DNA of 64,000 nt, from NCBI RefSeq assembly GCF_017814975.1, contig NZ_JAGIQA010000014.1, positions 161,582 through 225,581 of the forward strand. The letters run 5' to 3'. This document shows, one piece after another, positions 52,403 through 62,008 of this stretch (its first letter is position 1; every line of letters begins with the position of its first letter). The notes below the pieces were generated by a model. The model was not told the DNA's origin. It ran no database searches and worked only from the letters and a program-made list of their open reading frames with translations. The position numbers and the translations under genes were made by a program. This DNA comes from Cupriavidus consociatus. Lineage in GTDB: Bacteria; Pseudomonadota; Gammaproteobacteria; Burkholderiales; Burkholderiaceae.

Positions 52403-54286
52403 ATGAACCAGAACAGAACCAACGCCGCAGGCGGCACCCGCATCGTGGTGCTGGCCGCCATCCTCTGCACGCCACTGGCCGCTGCCGCGCAGGCCGCGAT
52501 GGAGGCGGGCAACGTCACCAGGGCAACTGCGCCCGCCGCGTCGAAGGCGCCTGCGGCACCGATGCAGATGACCATCAGCATGACGCCCGGCGGCGCGCCG
52601 ACGACCGTCGCGCAGAACACCGCTCCGGCTCCGGCCCCCTCGGCCGACGCCCGCGGGCCGAACTGCGTCGGCGCGATCCGCAATGAGTCCAGCGTGGTGG
52701 TGCCGGTGGGCAAGTCGCAGCTGATTCCGCTGCCCGAGGCGGTACGCAACCGTACGCTGGGCAATCCCAACGTGGTGCAGGCCACCATGGTCTCGCCACA
52801 GACTCTGTATGTACTGGGCCGTGCCGTCGGCACCACCAACATGATCGTGCAAGGCCGCAGCGGCAGCTGCAGCATCATCAACGTGGTGGTGAATGCCGAC
52901 GCCGGCGGCGTGCAGGCCTCGCTGGCGCAACTGCTGCCCGGCGAGCCCGGCATCCGCGTGACGACCGCTGCCGACAATCTGGTGCTGACTGGCAGCGTCA
53001 GCAACGCGCAGTCGGCGCAGATGGCGATGGAGATCGCCCAGGCCTATGCCGCTGTGGCACAGGGCGATGCCAACAAGAAAGGCGGCGTGCTCAACATGCT
53101 TTCGGTGGACAGCCCGCAGCAGGTGATGCTCGAAGTCAAGGTGGCAGAGGTCTCCAAGACGCTGCTGAACCAACTCGGCTCTTCGGTCAACCTGCAGGGC
53201 GGCTTTGGTTCATGGACTGGCGGCATCGTGACTTCGCTGCTGACCGGCGCGTCGGCCGCCTTTTTTGGCAGCAAGGCCAACAACCTTCCACTCGATTTCG
53301 CCATTGACGCGCAGAAGAACGACAGCCTGGTCAAGATCCTGGCCGAGCCGAACCTGGTCACCATCAGCGGCCAGGAAGCCAGCTTCCTCGCCGGTGGCAA
53401 GGTCTTCATCCCCGTCGCGCAGGCCAATGTGCTGAATGGGGCGGGTACCGTCACGCTGCAGGAAGAAGAGTTCGGCGTGGGGCTGAAGTTCACGCCCACG
53501 GTACTTGCCAACGGCCGCATCCACCTGAAGGTATCGCCAGAAGTCTCGGAGCTGTCGCCGACCGGCGCCACCGTGCGCGGCAGCAGCCTGGCTGGGCAGT
53601 CGATCCTTCCGGTGATTACCACGCGGCGCGCCTCGACCACGGTGCAGATGCGCGACGGCGAAAGCTTCGCCATCGGCGGACTGCTGCAGGACAGCGCGCG
53701 TGGCTCGCTGAAGGCAGTGCCGGGCGTGGGCGAAGTCCCGGTGCTGGGCACGCTGTTCCGCAGCACGCAGTACCAGCAAGACCTGACCGAGCTGGTGTTC
53801 GTCATCACGCCGCGCCTGGTCAAGCCGATGCAGGCCAACAACTATCCGTTGCCGACCGACAGCTTCTCCACGCCAAACCCGCTTTCGCTGTACTTCATGG
53901 GCAATATGGAAGGCAGCGGCAAACCGGCTCCGCAACCTGCTCCGGCACCCGCTCCCGCCCCGGCGGCGGCACCGGTGGCACCGCCGGCAGCACCGCGCAG
54001 TGACAGCACGTCCGGGACTTCGCTGTCACTGGTGCCGAAAGGCAGGCCGCTGGATGAGCCGCCCGTGGCGACGCTGACTCCGCCGGTCCAGCGGGCCCTG
54101 CCGGCACCGCAGGCGCCGGCACCCGCCAGCGCCGCGGCGACAGCCACGGTGCCAGCCACGGCGCCCGGCGCTGCCCCGGCCGAAGACACGGCCGCGCGCA
54201 TCGCCCGCATCGAAGCCACCGCCGCGCGCCTGGCACAGGCCCGTGCCGCTGGAACTGCCGGCCGCAGCCCCGCGGGCGGCAACTGA
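52403..54286 (+). CDS. rcpA: Tad secretin RcpA/CpaC with Pro/Ala-rich C-terminal extension
   Basis: 627-residue outer-membrane secretin from the ATG at 52403, preceded by GGGGGGAGAA. Signal peptide to about AAAAQA, a Pro/Ala linker, an N0-like domain with VPVGKSQLIPLPEAVRNRTLGNPNVVQA, then the secretin core (VTISGQEASFLAGGKV, EEEFGVGLKFTPTVLANGRIHLKVSPEVS, GESFAIGGLLQ, VPGVGEVPVLGTLFR). After the final ELVFVITPRLVKPM there is an extra roughly 130-residue tail: Pro/Ala repeats and a short Ala/Arg helix near the end. Such a tail is not part of the usual CpaC layout. Confidence 0.93.
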   Translation: MNQNRTNAAGGTRIVVLAAILCTPLAAAAQAAMEAGNVTRATAPAASKAPAAPMQMTISMTPGGAPTTVAQNTAPAPAPSADARGPNCVGAIRNESSVVVPVGKSQLIPLPEAVRNRTLGNPNVVQATMVSPQTLYVLGRAVGTTNMIVQGRSGSCSIINVVVNADAGGVQASLAQLLPGEPGIRVTTAADNLVLTGSVSNAQSAQMAMEIAQAYAAVAQGDANKKGGVLNMLSVDSPQQVMLEVKVAEVSKTLLNQLGSSVNLQGGFGSWTGGIVTSLLTGASAAFFGSKANNLPLDFAIDAQKNDSLVKILAEPNLVTISGQEASFLAGGKVFIPVAQANVLNGAGTVTLQEEEFGVGLKFTPTVLANGRIHLKVSPEVSELSPTGATVRGSSLAGQSILPVITTRRASTTVQMRDGESFAIGGLLQDSARGSLKAVPGVGEVPVLGTLFRSTQYQQDLTELVFVITPRLVKPMQANNYPLPTDSFSTPNPLSLYFMGNMEGSGKPAPQPAPAPAPAPAAAPVAPPAAPRSDSTSGTSLSLVPKGRPLDEPPVATLTPPVQRALPAPQAPAPASAAATATVPATAPGAAPAEDTAARIARIEATAARLAQARAAGTAGRSPAGGN

Positions 54287-54321
54287 ACCGCCGCCGCCCA
54301 ACGCAGAACCGGAGAACGACC

Positions 54322-54660
54322 ATGAACAACACTCTCAAGCTCAAGCGCGGCGCCGCCGCCCTGGTGCTCGGCGCGCTGGCCACCGCGGGCCTGTCGGGCT
54401 GCATGACCTCCACCCCGGTGTGGGACCAGCAGCGCGGCGTGGCGCTGGCCACGGTCACGCAGATGCAGATCATCAACCCGGACGCGCCGGCAGGGCTGCC
54501 CACCATCAGCGGCACCGACGGCAAGACCGGCGTGGCCGCGATGAAGAACTTCGAGCGCTCGCTGGCAGGCAAGCAGAACGGCGGCACGCCGGGCTTCACC
54601 ATTGACTTTGGTGCGGGCGGCTATGGCGGCGTTGGCATGGGCAACGGCGGATCGCGCTGA
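54322..54660 (+). CDS. Tad-locus lipoprotein
   Basis: 112 residues. Lipoprotein signal ending LSGCMTS; the rest is small with a glycine-rich end. GGAG precedes the ATG. Its position after the secretin suggests a pilotin or outer-membrane partner (RcpB-like place), but the sequence does not prove it. Confidence 0.7.
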   Translation: MNNTLKLKRGAAALVLGALATAGLSGCMTSTPVWDQQRGVALATVTQMQIINPDAPAGLPTISGTDGKTGVAAMKNFERSLAGKQNGGTPGFTIDFGAGGYGGVGMGNGGSR

Positions 54661-54681
54661 CCCGCCTCGAGGAGCGCCATC

Positions 54682-55980
54682 ATGTCAAGGTCCTTCCACC
54701 ATGGCACCACGTTGCCTCGCCGTCAGGCGCGGCAGCGCGGCGCCGTCGCCATCATCATGGGACTCGTGATCGTGGTGCTGGTCGGCTTCATCGGCCTGGC
54801 GCTCGATCTCGGCAAGCTCTATGTCGCCAAAAGCGAACTGCAGAACAGCGCCGACTCTTGCGCACTGGCGGCGGCACGCGACCTCACCGGCGCGACGCCG
54901 CTGGCGGTATCGGAGGCCGCCGGCATCACCGCCGGCTCACACAATCAGGCGCTGTTCCAGAAGGAGCAGGTGCAGCTTGTTGCCAGCGACAGCGTGAAAT
55001 ACACCGACTCGCTGGCCAACCCCTTCCTGGACAAGGATGCGGCCACCTACCCCCTCGACACCATCAAGTATGTTCGCTGCGACGTCTCGCGCGTGGGTAT
55101 CGCCCATTGGTTCGCGCAGGTCCTCAACGCCCTGCCCGGCGTCAATATCGGGCCCAGCACCGTGGCCGCCTATGCGGTAGCGACTACGACTTCGGCACAA
55201 ACGGCCTGCGCGATTCCGGTATTTGTCTGCCGCCCCGACACGGCCAACCCGCCGGTGCCCGGCGGCTACACCATCGGCCAATGGCTGACAACCAAGGCTG
55301 GGACCGCCGACAAGGACAGTACCGCCTATGGCGGCGGCAACTTCGGCTGGGCGGACCTGACCGGCGGCAGCAGCACCAAGGAACTCGCCAACCAGCTCAA
55401 GGGCGCGGGCCAGTGCAACCTGCCGGCGGTCGGCTCGGAAGTCGGCACTACCGGCGACAAGGCCTCGCTGGCAGATGAATGGAACAGCCGCTTCGGCATC
55501 GTCAAGAGCAAGACGCTCGGCGTGACCGACTTCACGGGGTTTGCCTATACCGACGCTACCTGGACGGCCAAGAGCAATGCCTATGACGGCAGCTCGACCG
55601 ACAGCTCGGGCAACACACAGCCAAACTTCCTCGCGGCACGCAAGGCCTATCGCGCCTACCAGGGCGATACCACCACTGGCCTCGACACCCAGGGCAGCGC
55701 TGCCGACAAGGCTACCTACGAAGCCGGCGCCGACCGCCGCCTGGTGCTGGCGCCGATCGTCGACTGCACCTCGCTGGCCACGCCCGGCACGCACAAGATT
55801 CCGGTCACCGCCTGGGCCTGCCTGCTGATGGTCGAGCCGATGCAGAAAGGTGGCCGCAACGACACCGTGCGGCTGGAGTATCGCGGCGACTCCAGCATGT
55901 CGAGCAGCCCGTGCGCGACCCAGGGCATGCCGGGTGCGGGCACAGGCGTGGGGCCCCTGGTGCCCGTGCTGGTGCAATAG
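54682..55980 (+). CDS. TadG-like pilus assembly protein
   Basis: 432 residues. N-terminal RQRGAVAIIMGLVIVVLVGFIGLALDLGKLYVAKSELQNSADSCALAAA is the Tad/TadG signature: one membrane helix and a pseudopilin-like start. The large periplasmic part has several cysteines in pairs and Thr/Gly-rich loops; I see no clear von Willebrand MIDAS. Probably anchors or stabilises the pilus complex. Confidence 0.86.
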   Translation: MSRSFHHGTTLPRRQARQRGAVAIIMGLVIVVLVGFIGLALDLGKLYVAKSELQNSADSCALAAARDLTGATPLAVSEAAGITAGSHNQALFQKEQVQLVASDSVKYTDSLANPFLDKDAATYPLDTIKYVRCDVSRVGIAHWFAQVLNALPGVNIGPSTVAAYAVATTTSAQTACAIPVFVCRPDTANPPVPGGYTIGQWLTTKAGTADKDSTAYGGGNFGWADLTGGSSTKELANQLKGAGQCNLPAVGSEVGTTGDKASLADEWNSRFGIVKSKTLGVTDFTGFAYTDATWTAKSNAYDGSSTDSSGNTQPNFLAARKAYRAYQGDTTTGLDTQGSAADKATYEAGADRRLVLAPIVDCTSLATPGTHKIPVTAWACLLMVEPMQKGGRNDTVRLEYRGDSSMSSSPCATQGMPGAGTGVGPLVPVLVQ

Positions 55981-55989
55981 GAGAATGCG

Positions 55990-56499
55990 ATGAAAGTGCT
56001 GATGACTTGCCGCAGACGCCAGCGCGGCGTGGCCGCCGTGGAGTTCGGCATCTTGCTCGCACCGATGGTGCTGATGGCCATGGGCGTGGCCGAGTTCGGC
56101 CGCGCGATCTACCAGTATGACACGCTGACCAAAGCCACGCGCAGCGCCACGCGCTACCTGTCGCAGTTTTCGCCCGACGACGTGACCTACCCCGCCGCCG
56201 AAGCCAAGTGCCTGGCCGCCTATGGCAACAGCAGCTGCTCCGGTCAGCCGCTGGCGCCGGGCCTGACCACGGGCATGGTGGTGATCTGCGACCGCGTCGA
56301 CGCTTCCGGCTGCCCGGGACAGAACTTTGCCAACGTCAATACGTATGACAACACGTCGGGCGCCGGCACACCAGCCGGGACTGTCAACCTGGTCGCCGTC
56401 CGCATTACCGGCTTCGGCTACACGCCGCTGCAGTCTTTCATCGACGTGAACGGCCTGACCTTCGGCGACATCTCCACCGTCATGAGGCAAGTGCTATGA
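55990..56499 (+). CDS. TadE-like pseudopilin (first)
   Basis: 169 residues. RRRQRGVAAVEFGILLAPMVLMAMGVAEFGRAIYQYDTLTKATRSATRYL is the TadE signature, with a glycine-ending leader and glutamate at +5. Periplasmic part has three cysteines (AKCLAAYG, SSCSGQ, VICDR). Its stop overlaps the next ATG (ATGA). Confidence 0.9.
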   Translation: MKVLMTCRRRQRGVAAVEFGILLAPMVLMAMGVAEFGRAIYQYDTLTKATRSATRYLSQFSPDDVTYPAAEAKCLAAYGNSSCSGQPLAPGLTTGMVVICDRVDASGCPGQNFANVNTYDNTSGAGTPAGTVNLVAVRITGFGYTPLQSFIDVNGLTFGDISTVMRQVL

Positions 56500-56969
56500 A
56501 ACCGCTCGCCTTTCCAGTTCCCGTCCGGCTGCGCTGCCGCTCGCGCCAGCGCGGCAGCACCATCGTCGAGTTCGGGCTCATCGCCGGTGTCTTCTTTACG
56601 CTGCTGATCGGTATCGCGGAGTTCTCGCGTTTGCTGTACTACTGGAACACCGCCGCGGAGGTGACACGCCTGGGCGCGCGCATGGCCGTGGTCTGTGATG
56701 CCGGGGATGCCGTCGTCAAGAATCGTATGCGCGAGCTACTGCCAATGCTGCAAAACTCGAACATCAGCGTGTCCTACGAGCCGGCTGGCTGTGATGCAGA
56801 TGCCGCCACTGCCCGCGCCACCTGCAAGAGCGTCGCCGTCAGCGTGACTAACGTGTCGGTGGCAACTGTGATTCCGCTGGTGCCGTTGACAGTCAGCATG
56901 CCGCCGTTCACGACGTCCATGACCCGCGAGAGCATGCAGACTTCCACCGGGGGCACGGTATGCAGCTGA
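56496..56969 (+). CDS. TadE-like pseudopilin (second, TadF position)
   Basis: 157 residues. RQRGSTIVEFGLIAGVFFTLLIGIAEFSRLLYYWNTAAEVTRLGARMAVV again gives a TadE-type leader and helix. Cysteines in VVCDAG, AGCDAD and ATCKS may pair in the periplasm. Coupled to the previous gene by a four-base overlap. Confidence 0.9.
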   Translation: MKPLAFPVPVRLRCRSRQRGSTIVEFGLIAGVFFTLLIGIAEFSRLLYYWNTAAEVTRLGARMAVVCDAGDAVVKNRMRELLPMLQNSNISVSYEPAGCDADAATARATCKSVAVSVTNVSVATVIPLVPLTVSMPPFTTSMTRESMQTSTGGTVCS

Positions 56970-57055
56970 TTTCGCCACCACGCTGCCAGCAGCAAAGCAC
57001 CGAGCACTCAACCGTGCAACGAACGCAGCACCGACCTGAGCATCGAGAGGACATC

Positions 57056-58249
57056 ATGCTGAAGATCTTGATCGCATCTGAAGACGCGAACCGGCTAGCC
57101 GAAATCAGCCGGCTAAGCACAACGGTCGGCAACTTCCACACCATGTCGCTGCAGGAAGGCCTGTCGCGCTTCCCTTACCATGCCAGCCGGCTGCGCATGG
57201 CTGACCTGCTGGTTCTGGACTTGCCCTTGATCGGCGCCGCAGAGATGCATGGCATAGAAGCACTGCGCCAACAGTATCCCGAACTGCCATGCGTCTTGGT
57301 CACGCCAGCACCGAGTTCCGAAGTGCTGATCCACGCCATGCGTGCCGGCATCCGCGACGTGCTGGCCTGGCCGCTGGACAAGGCGCAACTGGCCGAGGCG
57401 CTGCGCCGTGTCGAGGCTACCCATGTGCCGCGCACACGGGCGGATGCCAAGGTAATCTCGGTAATCTCCTGCAAGGGCGGCGCCGGCACCAGCTTTGTTG
57501 CCGCCAACCTCGGCGATGCACTGGCGCGGCACCACGGCCAGCGCGCGCTGGTGGTTGACCTGAACCGCCATTTCGGAGACCTCACGCATCTCGTCTGCGA
57601 CAAGACGCCACCGTCGACACTGCCGGATATCTGCAGCCAGATGGAACGGCTGGACGCCAATTTCCTCGACGCATGCCTGGTTCGCGTCGACAACGGCCTG
57701 GACATGCTTGCCGGCGCCACTGACCCCGTCAAAGCGTCGCAAATCCAGAAGGACAAAATGGAATGGATCCTGTCGGTGATGCAGCCCAATTACGATTTCG
57801 TGATTTTCGATATCGGGCAGACCATCGACCCGCTGTCGATTGGCATGCTCGATCACAGCGACGAAGTCTACGTAGTAGCAGAGGCCACAATCCCTTACGG
57901 CAGGCCTGCGCGACGCCTGGTCGACATCCTGCGTGCGCTGCACTACTCCACCGACAAGATCCGGCTGGTGCTTAACCGTACCGGACGGAAGAATGAAGTG
58001 CCGCGCGCCACCATGGAGGAGATCCTTGGCATCAAGGTTGCCTTCACCTTGCCTGACGACCCCGCAGCGGTCGACGAAGCGGTCAGCCACGGCGAGCCGG
58101 TGGCCAAGCTGAGCCGCCGCAGCGCCATCGCGCGTGCCCTGCAGGGAATGGCCGGGCAACTCGCGAGGCCGCCGGAAACAGAACGGCGCGCGCGCACCGA
58201 GCCAGTGTCGCCGCTACGCCGCCTGATGCTCCGCGCGCGCAGCACCTGA
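57056..58249 (+). CDS. tadZ: TadZ/CpaE localisation ATPase
   Basis: 397 residues from the ATG at 57056 (GAGAGG upstream). Residues 1-125 form an atypical receiver-like domain (MLKILIASEDANRLAEI, PCVLVTPAPSSEVLIHAM). A MinD/ParA-type ATPase follows, with deviant P-loop CKGGAGTSF and VVDLNRHFGDLTHLV, FVIFDIGQTIDPL. It places the Tad machine, often at a pole. Confidence 0.92.
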   Translation: MLKILIASEDANRLAEISRLSTTVGNFHTMSLQEGLSRFPYHASRLRMADLLVLDLPLIGAAEMHGIEALRQQYPELPCVLVTPAPSSEVLIHAMRAGIRDVLAWPLDKAQLAEALRRVEATHVPRTRADAKVISVISCKGGAGTSFVAANLGDALARHHGQRALVVDLNRHFGDLTHLVCDKTPPSTLPDICSQMERLDANFLDACLVRVDNGLDMLAGATDPVKASQIQKDKMEWILSVMQPNYDFVIFDIGQTIDPLSIGMLDHSDEVYVVAEATIPYGRPARRLVDILRALHYSTDKIRLVLNRTGRKNEVPRATMEEILGIKVAFTLPDDPAAVDEAVSHGEPVAKLSRRSAIARALQGMAGQLARPPETERRARTEPVSPLRRLMLRARST

Positions 58250-58325
58250 TCACGACGAGGCAAGCGCGCCGTCCACAGGCTCTGCGCCAGGCATACAAAC
58301 GAATCCGATAACCCGGGAGCTCACC

Positions 58326-59699
58326 ATGTCCATCCGCGAACAACTGGCAAGCGCCAGCCCCGCCTTCACCGCCAACGGCCATGCATCGATCCACTTCAGC
58401 ATCGGGGCTCCGACGGCCGCGTCGTCTGGCTACCACACGCTCAAGCGCGATATCCACGAGACCGTACTCGATCGCGTCGAATTGGAGAGGCTGGCACGCT
58501 TTCCACAGGAACAGGTACGGAGTGAAATCGCTGCACTGGTCAACCTGATCATCGACGAGCAGAAGGTGCTGCTGAATGATAGCGAGCGCCGCCAGCTGAC
58601 CGTCGAGATCTACGACGAGATGTTCGGCTTCGGTCCGCTGGAGCCGCTGCTCAACGACCCGACGGTGTCCGACATCCTGGTCAACACCGCGCGCCAGACC
58701 TATGTGGAACGCCGCGGCAAGCTGGAGCTGACCGACGTGATTTTCTATGACGACGCGCACCTGATGAAGGTGATCGAGAAGATCGTCTCGCGCATGGGCC
58801 GCCGGATCGACGAAACCAGCCCGATGGTCGATGCGCGCCTGCCAGACGGCTCGCGCGTGAACGCGATCATTCCGCCGTCGGCGATCGATGGACCGCTGCT
58901 GTCGATCCGCCGCTTTGCCGTCAACCCGCTGCAGGTCAGCGACCTGGTGAACCTGCGCAGCCTGACGCCACCGATGGCGCAGATGCTGCAGGCCCTGTCG
59001 ACCGCCAAGGTCAACGTGCTGGTATCGGGCGGCACCGGCAGCGGCAAGACCACGCTGCTGAACATCCTGTCCGGCTTCATCCCGGAAAGCGAACGTGTCA
59101 TCACCATCGAAGACGCCGCCGAACTGCAGCTGCGCCAGCCGCACGTGCTGCGACTCGAGACACGTCCCCCAAACATCGAGGGCAAGGGCGAGATCAACCA
59201 GCGCGCGCTGGTACGCAATGCGCTGCGCATGCGCCCGGACCGCATTATCCTGGGCGAAGTGCGCGGCGGCGAGGCACTGGACATGCTCAACGCGATGAAC
59301 ACCGGCCACGAGGGCTCGCTCACCACCATCCACGCCAATACCCCGCGCGATGCGCTGACGCGGCTGGAAAACATGGTCAGCATGGCTGGCCTGACGATGC
59401 CGGCCAAGGCCATGCGCCAGCAGATCGCCTCGGCCATCACGGTGATCGTGCAGGCTGCACGCATGACCGACGGGCGCCGCAAGATCATCAGCATTTCCGA
59501 GATCACCGGCATGGAGGGCGACATCATCAACATGCAGGAGATCTTTACATTCCAGCGCACCGGCGTGGACAAGGACGGCACCGTGCGCGGGCACTTCCGG
59601 GCCACCGGCGTCTATCCCAAGTTTGCGGAGCGGCTGAAAGTGTTCGGCGTGGGACTACCGGACGAAACCTACAACCCGTCGCAGCGCTACGAGGTCTGA
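58326..59699 (+). CDS. tadA: Tad secretion ATPase TadA/CpaF
   Basis: 457-residue hexameric cytoplasmic motor for Flp pilus assembly and retraction. The N-terminal part has YDEMFGFGPLEPLLNDPTVSDILVN; Walker A GGTGSGKTT with lysine 241; Asp box VITIEDAAELQLRQPHVLRLETRPPNIEGKGEI; Walker B RIILGEVRGGEALDML and the His box HEGSLTTIHAN. GGGAG precedes the ATG. Confidence 0.96.
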   Translation: MSIREQLASASPAFTANGHASIHFSIGAPTAASSGYHTLKRDIHETVLDRVELERLARFPQEQVRSEIAALVNLIIDEQKVLLNDSERRQLTVEIYDEMFGFGPLEPLLNDPTVSDILVNTARQTYVERRGKLELTDVIFYDDAHLMKVIEKIVSRMGRRIDETSPMVDARLPDGSRVNAIIPPSAIDGPLLSIRRFAVNPLQVSDLVNLRSLTPPMAQMLQALSTAKVNVLVSGGTGSGKTTLLNILSGFIPESERVITIEDAAELQLRQPHVLRLETRPPNIEGKGEINQRALVRNALRMRPDRIILGEVRGGEALDMLNAMNTGHEGSLTTIHANTPRDALTRLENMVSMAGLTMPAKAMRQQIASAITVIVQAARMTDGRRKIISISEITGMEGDIINMQEIFTFQRTGVDKDGTVRGHFRATGVYPKFAERLKVFGVGLPDETYNPSQRYEV

Positions 59700-59743
59700 G
59701 CCGGTGCCGGCCCAGTCATGAACATAAACCGGGGGAGCCGCAA

Positions 59744-60721
59744 ATGAATCTGATCTTCTATGCCTTCGGCATCCTGTTGTTCGTCGCCGTGGTGCTCTGC
59801 GTCGAGGGCATCTACCTCTGGTGGAACAATTACCACGGCCCAGCGGCCAAGCGCATCGAGGCGCGCCTGCGGGCGCTGTCGGCGGGCGGGCAGGTCAACG
59901 CCGAGCGACTGTCGATCCTGAAGAAGCGCCTGCTGAGCGACTCTCCCCGGCTGGAGCGCTGGCTGATGAGCGTGCCGCGCGTCGGCGCGCTGGACCGCTG
60001 GCTGGAGCAGTCTGGCAGCACGTGGACAGTCTCGCAGCTGCTGGGCTACTGCGGCTTGTTGATACTGTGCACCCTGGCAATGGTGCCGGTTCTGCCGGTG
60101 CCGGCACTGTGGACCCTCGCGGCCGCCCTGCTGCTGGGCATGCTGCCCGTACTGCACGTGATCCGTCAGCGCCAGAAGCGTCTGAAACACCTCGAAGCAC
60201 AGTTGCCCGACGCAGTCGACATGATCAGCCGCGCGCTGCGCGCCGGGCATGCCTTCAGCGGCGCGCTGGGCATGGTCGGCGAGGAGATGAAGGCGCCGAT
60301 CGGGCCAGAGTTCCGTACCACGTTCGAAGAGATCAACTATGGCGTGGCGCTGGACGAAGCCATGACCAATCTGGCTATCCGCGTGCCGGTCAACGACCTG
60401 CGTTACTTCGTGATCGCGGTGCTGATCCAGCGCGAAAGCGGCGGCAACCTCGCGGAGATCCTTGACACCATCGGCAAGCTGGTGCGCGAGCGTCTGAAGC
60501 TGTTTGACAAGATCCGCGTGCTGTCCGCCGAAGGCCGGCTTTCTGCCTGGATCCTGGGGCTGCTTCCGTTCGGCACCGCCGGCATGATCCTGATTGTCAA
60601 TCCAGGTTTCATGCGCGTGCTGTGGCAAGACCCGATGGGTCTGCAAATGATCGGCGGCGCGCTGGTCTCCATGTTCTTCGGGGTTCTGTGGATGCGCAAG
60701 ATTATTCGCATCCGCGTATGA
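59744..60721 (+). CDS. tadB: Tad inner-membrane platform protein TadB
   Basis: 325 residues. An N-terminal membrane helix, two adjacent helices near residues 95-145, a T2SSF domain (LEAQLPDAVDMISRALRAGHAFSGALGMVGEEMKAPIGPEF) and two C-terminal helices. Forms the inner-membrane platform with TadC. Confidence 0.94.
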   Translation: MNLIFYAFGILLFVAVVLCVEGIYLWWNNYHGPAAKRIEARLRALSAGGQVNAERLSILKKRLLSDSPRLERWLMSVPRVGALDRWLEQSGSTWTVSQLLGYCGLLILCTLAMVPVLPVPALWTLAAALLLGMLPVLHVIRQRQKRLKHLEAQLPDAVDMISRALRAGHAFSGALGMVGEEMKAPIGPEFRTTFEEINYGVALDEAMTNLAIRVPVNDLRYFVIAVLIQRESGGNLAEILDTIGKLVRERLKLFDKIRVLSAEGRLSAWILGLLPFGTAGMILIVNPGFMRVLWQDPMGLQMIGGALVSMFFGVLWMRKIIRIRV

Positions 60722-60817
60722 GCCCTCACGCGGACGACATGACAACAACGACAGGCTCGGCCGCGCGCGGCCAGGCCACCAAGGCACGGCTTTGGCAGCC
60801 ATCCTGAGGAGTCCATC

Positions 60818-61792
60818 ATGCAAGGCATTTTCCAGGGATTTCAGGCAGAGCACTTGATCGTGCTCGGGCTGATCTTCATCGCTGCGTTCGGTACTGTCTT
60901 CGGCGTGCTGCATGTGTTATCGCCGAACCGCATGCGCGGCCGGATGGAGCAGATCGCCGGCCAAGGCGGACGCATCGAGCCGGATGCCGGCAAGCAGCAC
61001 GAGTGGGTTGAGAAACTGGTGCAGTGGGTACAGCCGGTGTCGAAATTCTCGCTGCCGAAGGAAGGCTGGGAGAACTCGCAACTGCGCGTGCGGTTCATGA
61101 ACGCGGGCTGGCGAACTCAGGGCGCAGCGCCGCTGTACTTCGGCGCCAAGACCATCTTTGCGGTGGCGCTGCCGATGGCAGGACTGATCGGCCTCAGTGG
61201 CCATCCGGCACTGCAGAACCACAACCTCATGCTATCACTGCTCGGCGTTCTTGGCGCCATTGGCTACTACCTGCCTAACGCAGTGCTGGCGCGCAAGGTA
61301 AGGCAGCGCCAGCGCACGGTGTTCGAAGAGTTCCCGGATATGATCGACCTGCTCACGGTGTGCGTCGAAGCCGGCCTCGGCCTCGACGCCGCCCTGATGC
61401 GCGTCGCCGACGAGCTCGCGCTGCGCTGCCCGGTGATGGCCGATGAACTGCAGCTGATGCTGCTGGAATTGCGCTCCGGCTTCTCCAAGGAAAAGGCGCT
61501 GTCCAACCTCTCGCTGCGCACTGGCGTCGAGGACGTCGACAAGTTCGCCTCGATGCTGATCCAGGCCGACCGCTTCGGTACCAGCCTGGGCGAGTCGTTG
61601 CGTGTGCTGTCGGACATGCTGCGCACCAAGCGCCGCATGCGTGCCGAAGAACAAGCCGCCAAGATCGCGCTCAAGCTGCTGTTCCCGCTGATCTTCACCA
61701 TCTTCCCCTCGCTGCTGCTGGTGCTGCTGGGGCCGGCGTTTATCCAGATCTATCGCGTCCTGTTGCCGACCATGGCAGGACAGGGAGGATAG
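60818..61792 (+). CDS. tadC: Tad inner-membrane platform protein TadC
   Basis: 324 residues, T2SSF family: FEEFPDMIDLLTVCVEAGLGLDAALMRVADE and FASMLIQADRFGTSLGESLRVLSDMLRTKRRMRAEEQAAK. Membrane helices near the N-terminus, at about 110-155 and at the C-terminus. AGGAG precedes the ATG. Last gene of the operon; a clear terminator follows about 70 bases later, and no tadD-type TPR gene is present. Confidence 0.94.
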   Translation: MQGIFQGFQAEHLIVLGLIFIAAFGTVFGVLHVLSPNRMRGRMEQIAGQGGRIEPDAGKQHEWVEKLVQWVQPVSKFSLPKEGWENSQLRVRFMNAGWRTQGAAPLYFGAKTIFAVALPMAGLIGLSGHPALQNHNLMLSLLGVLGAIGYYLPNAVLARKVRQRQRTVFEEFPDMIDLLTVCVEAGLGLDAALMRVADELALRCPVMADELQLMLLELRSGFSKEKALSNLSLRTGVEDVDKFASMLIQADRFGTSLGESLRVLSDMLRTKRRMRAEEQAAKIALKLLFPLIFTIFPSLLLVLLGPAFIQIYRVLLPTMAGQGG

Positions 61793-61860
61793 GACTCACG
61801 GGTAACCCTGGACGGTTCCCCCGGCTGTCTCCCGGTGCAACGCCGGCCAGACAGTCCCTT

Positions 61861-61886
61861 GCCCGGACCTGGTTCCGGGCTTTTTT
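61861..61886 (+). terminator. Rho-independent terminator of the Tad operon
   Basis: Stem GCCCGGA/TCCGGGC with a 6-base loop followed by TTTTTT, about 70 bases after the tadC stop. Confidence 0.9.
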
Positions 61887-62008
61887 GCTTTGCCGGCCGG
61901 CGTGCGCGCCGGGGACTTGACCGCGGCGCCAGGGTTCTTAAGAATGCCACCACTGCCCCCACCGCCGGCGCGGCGGCTGCAGCCAGATCCCATCGCCCCG
62001 GAGTCCCC

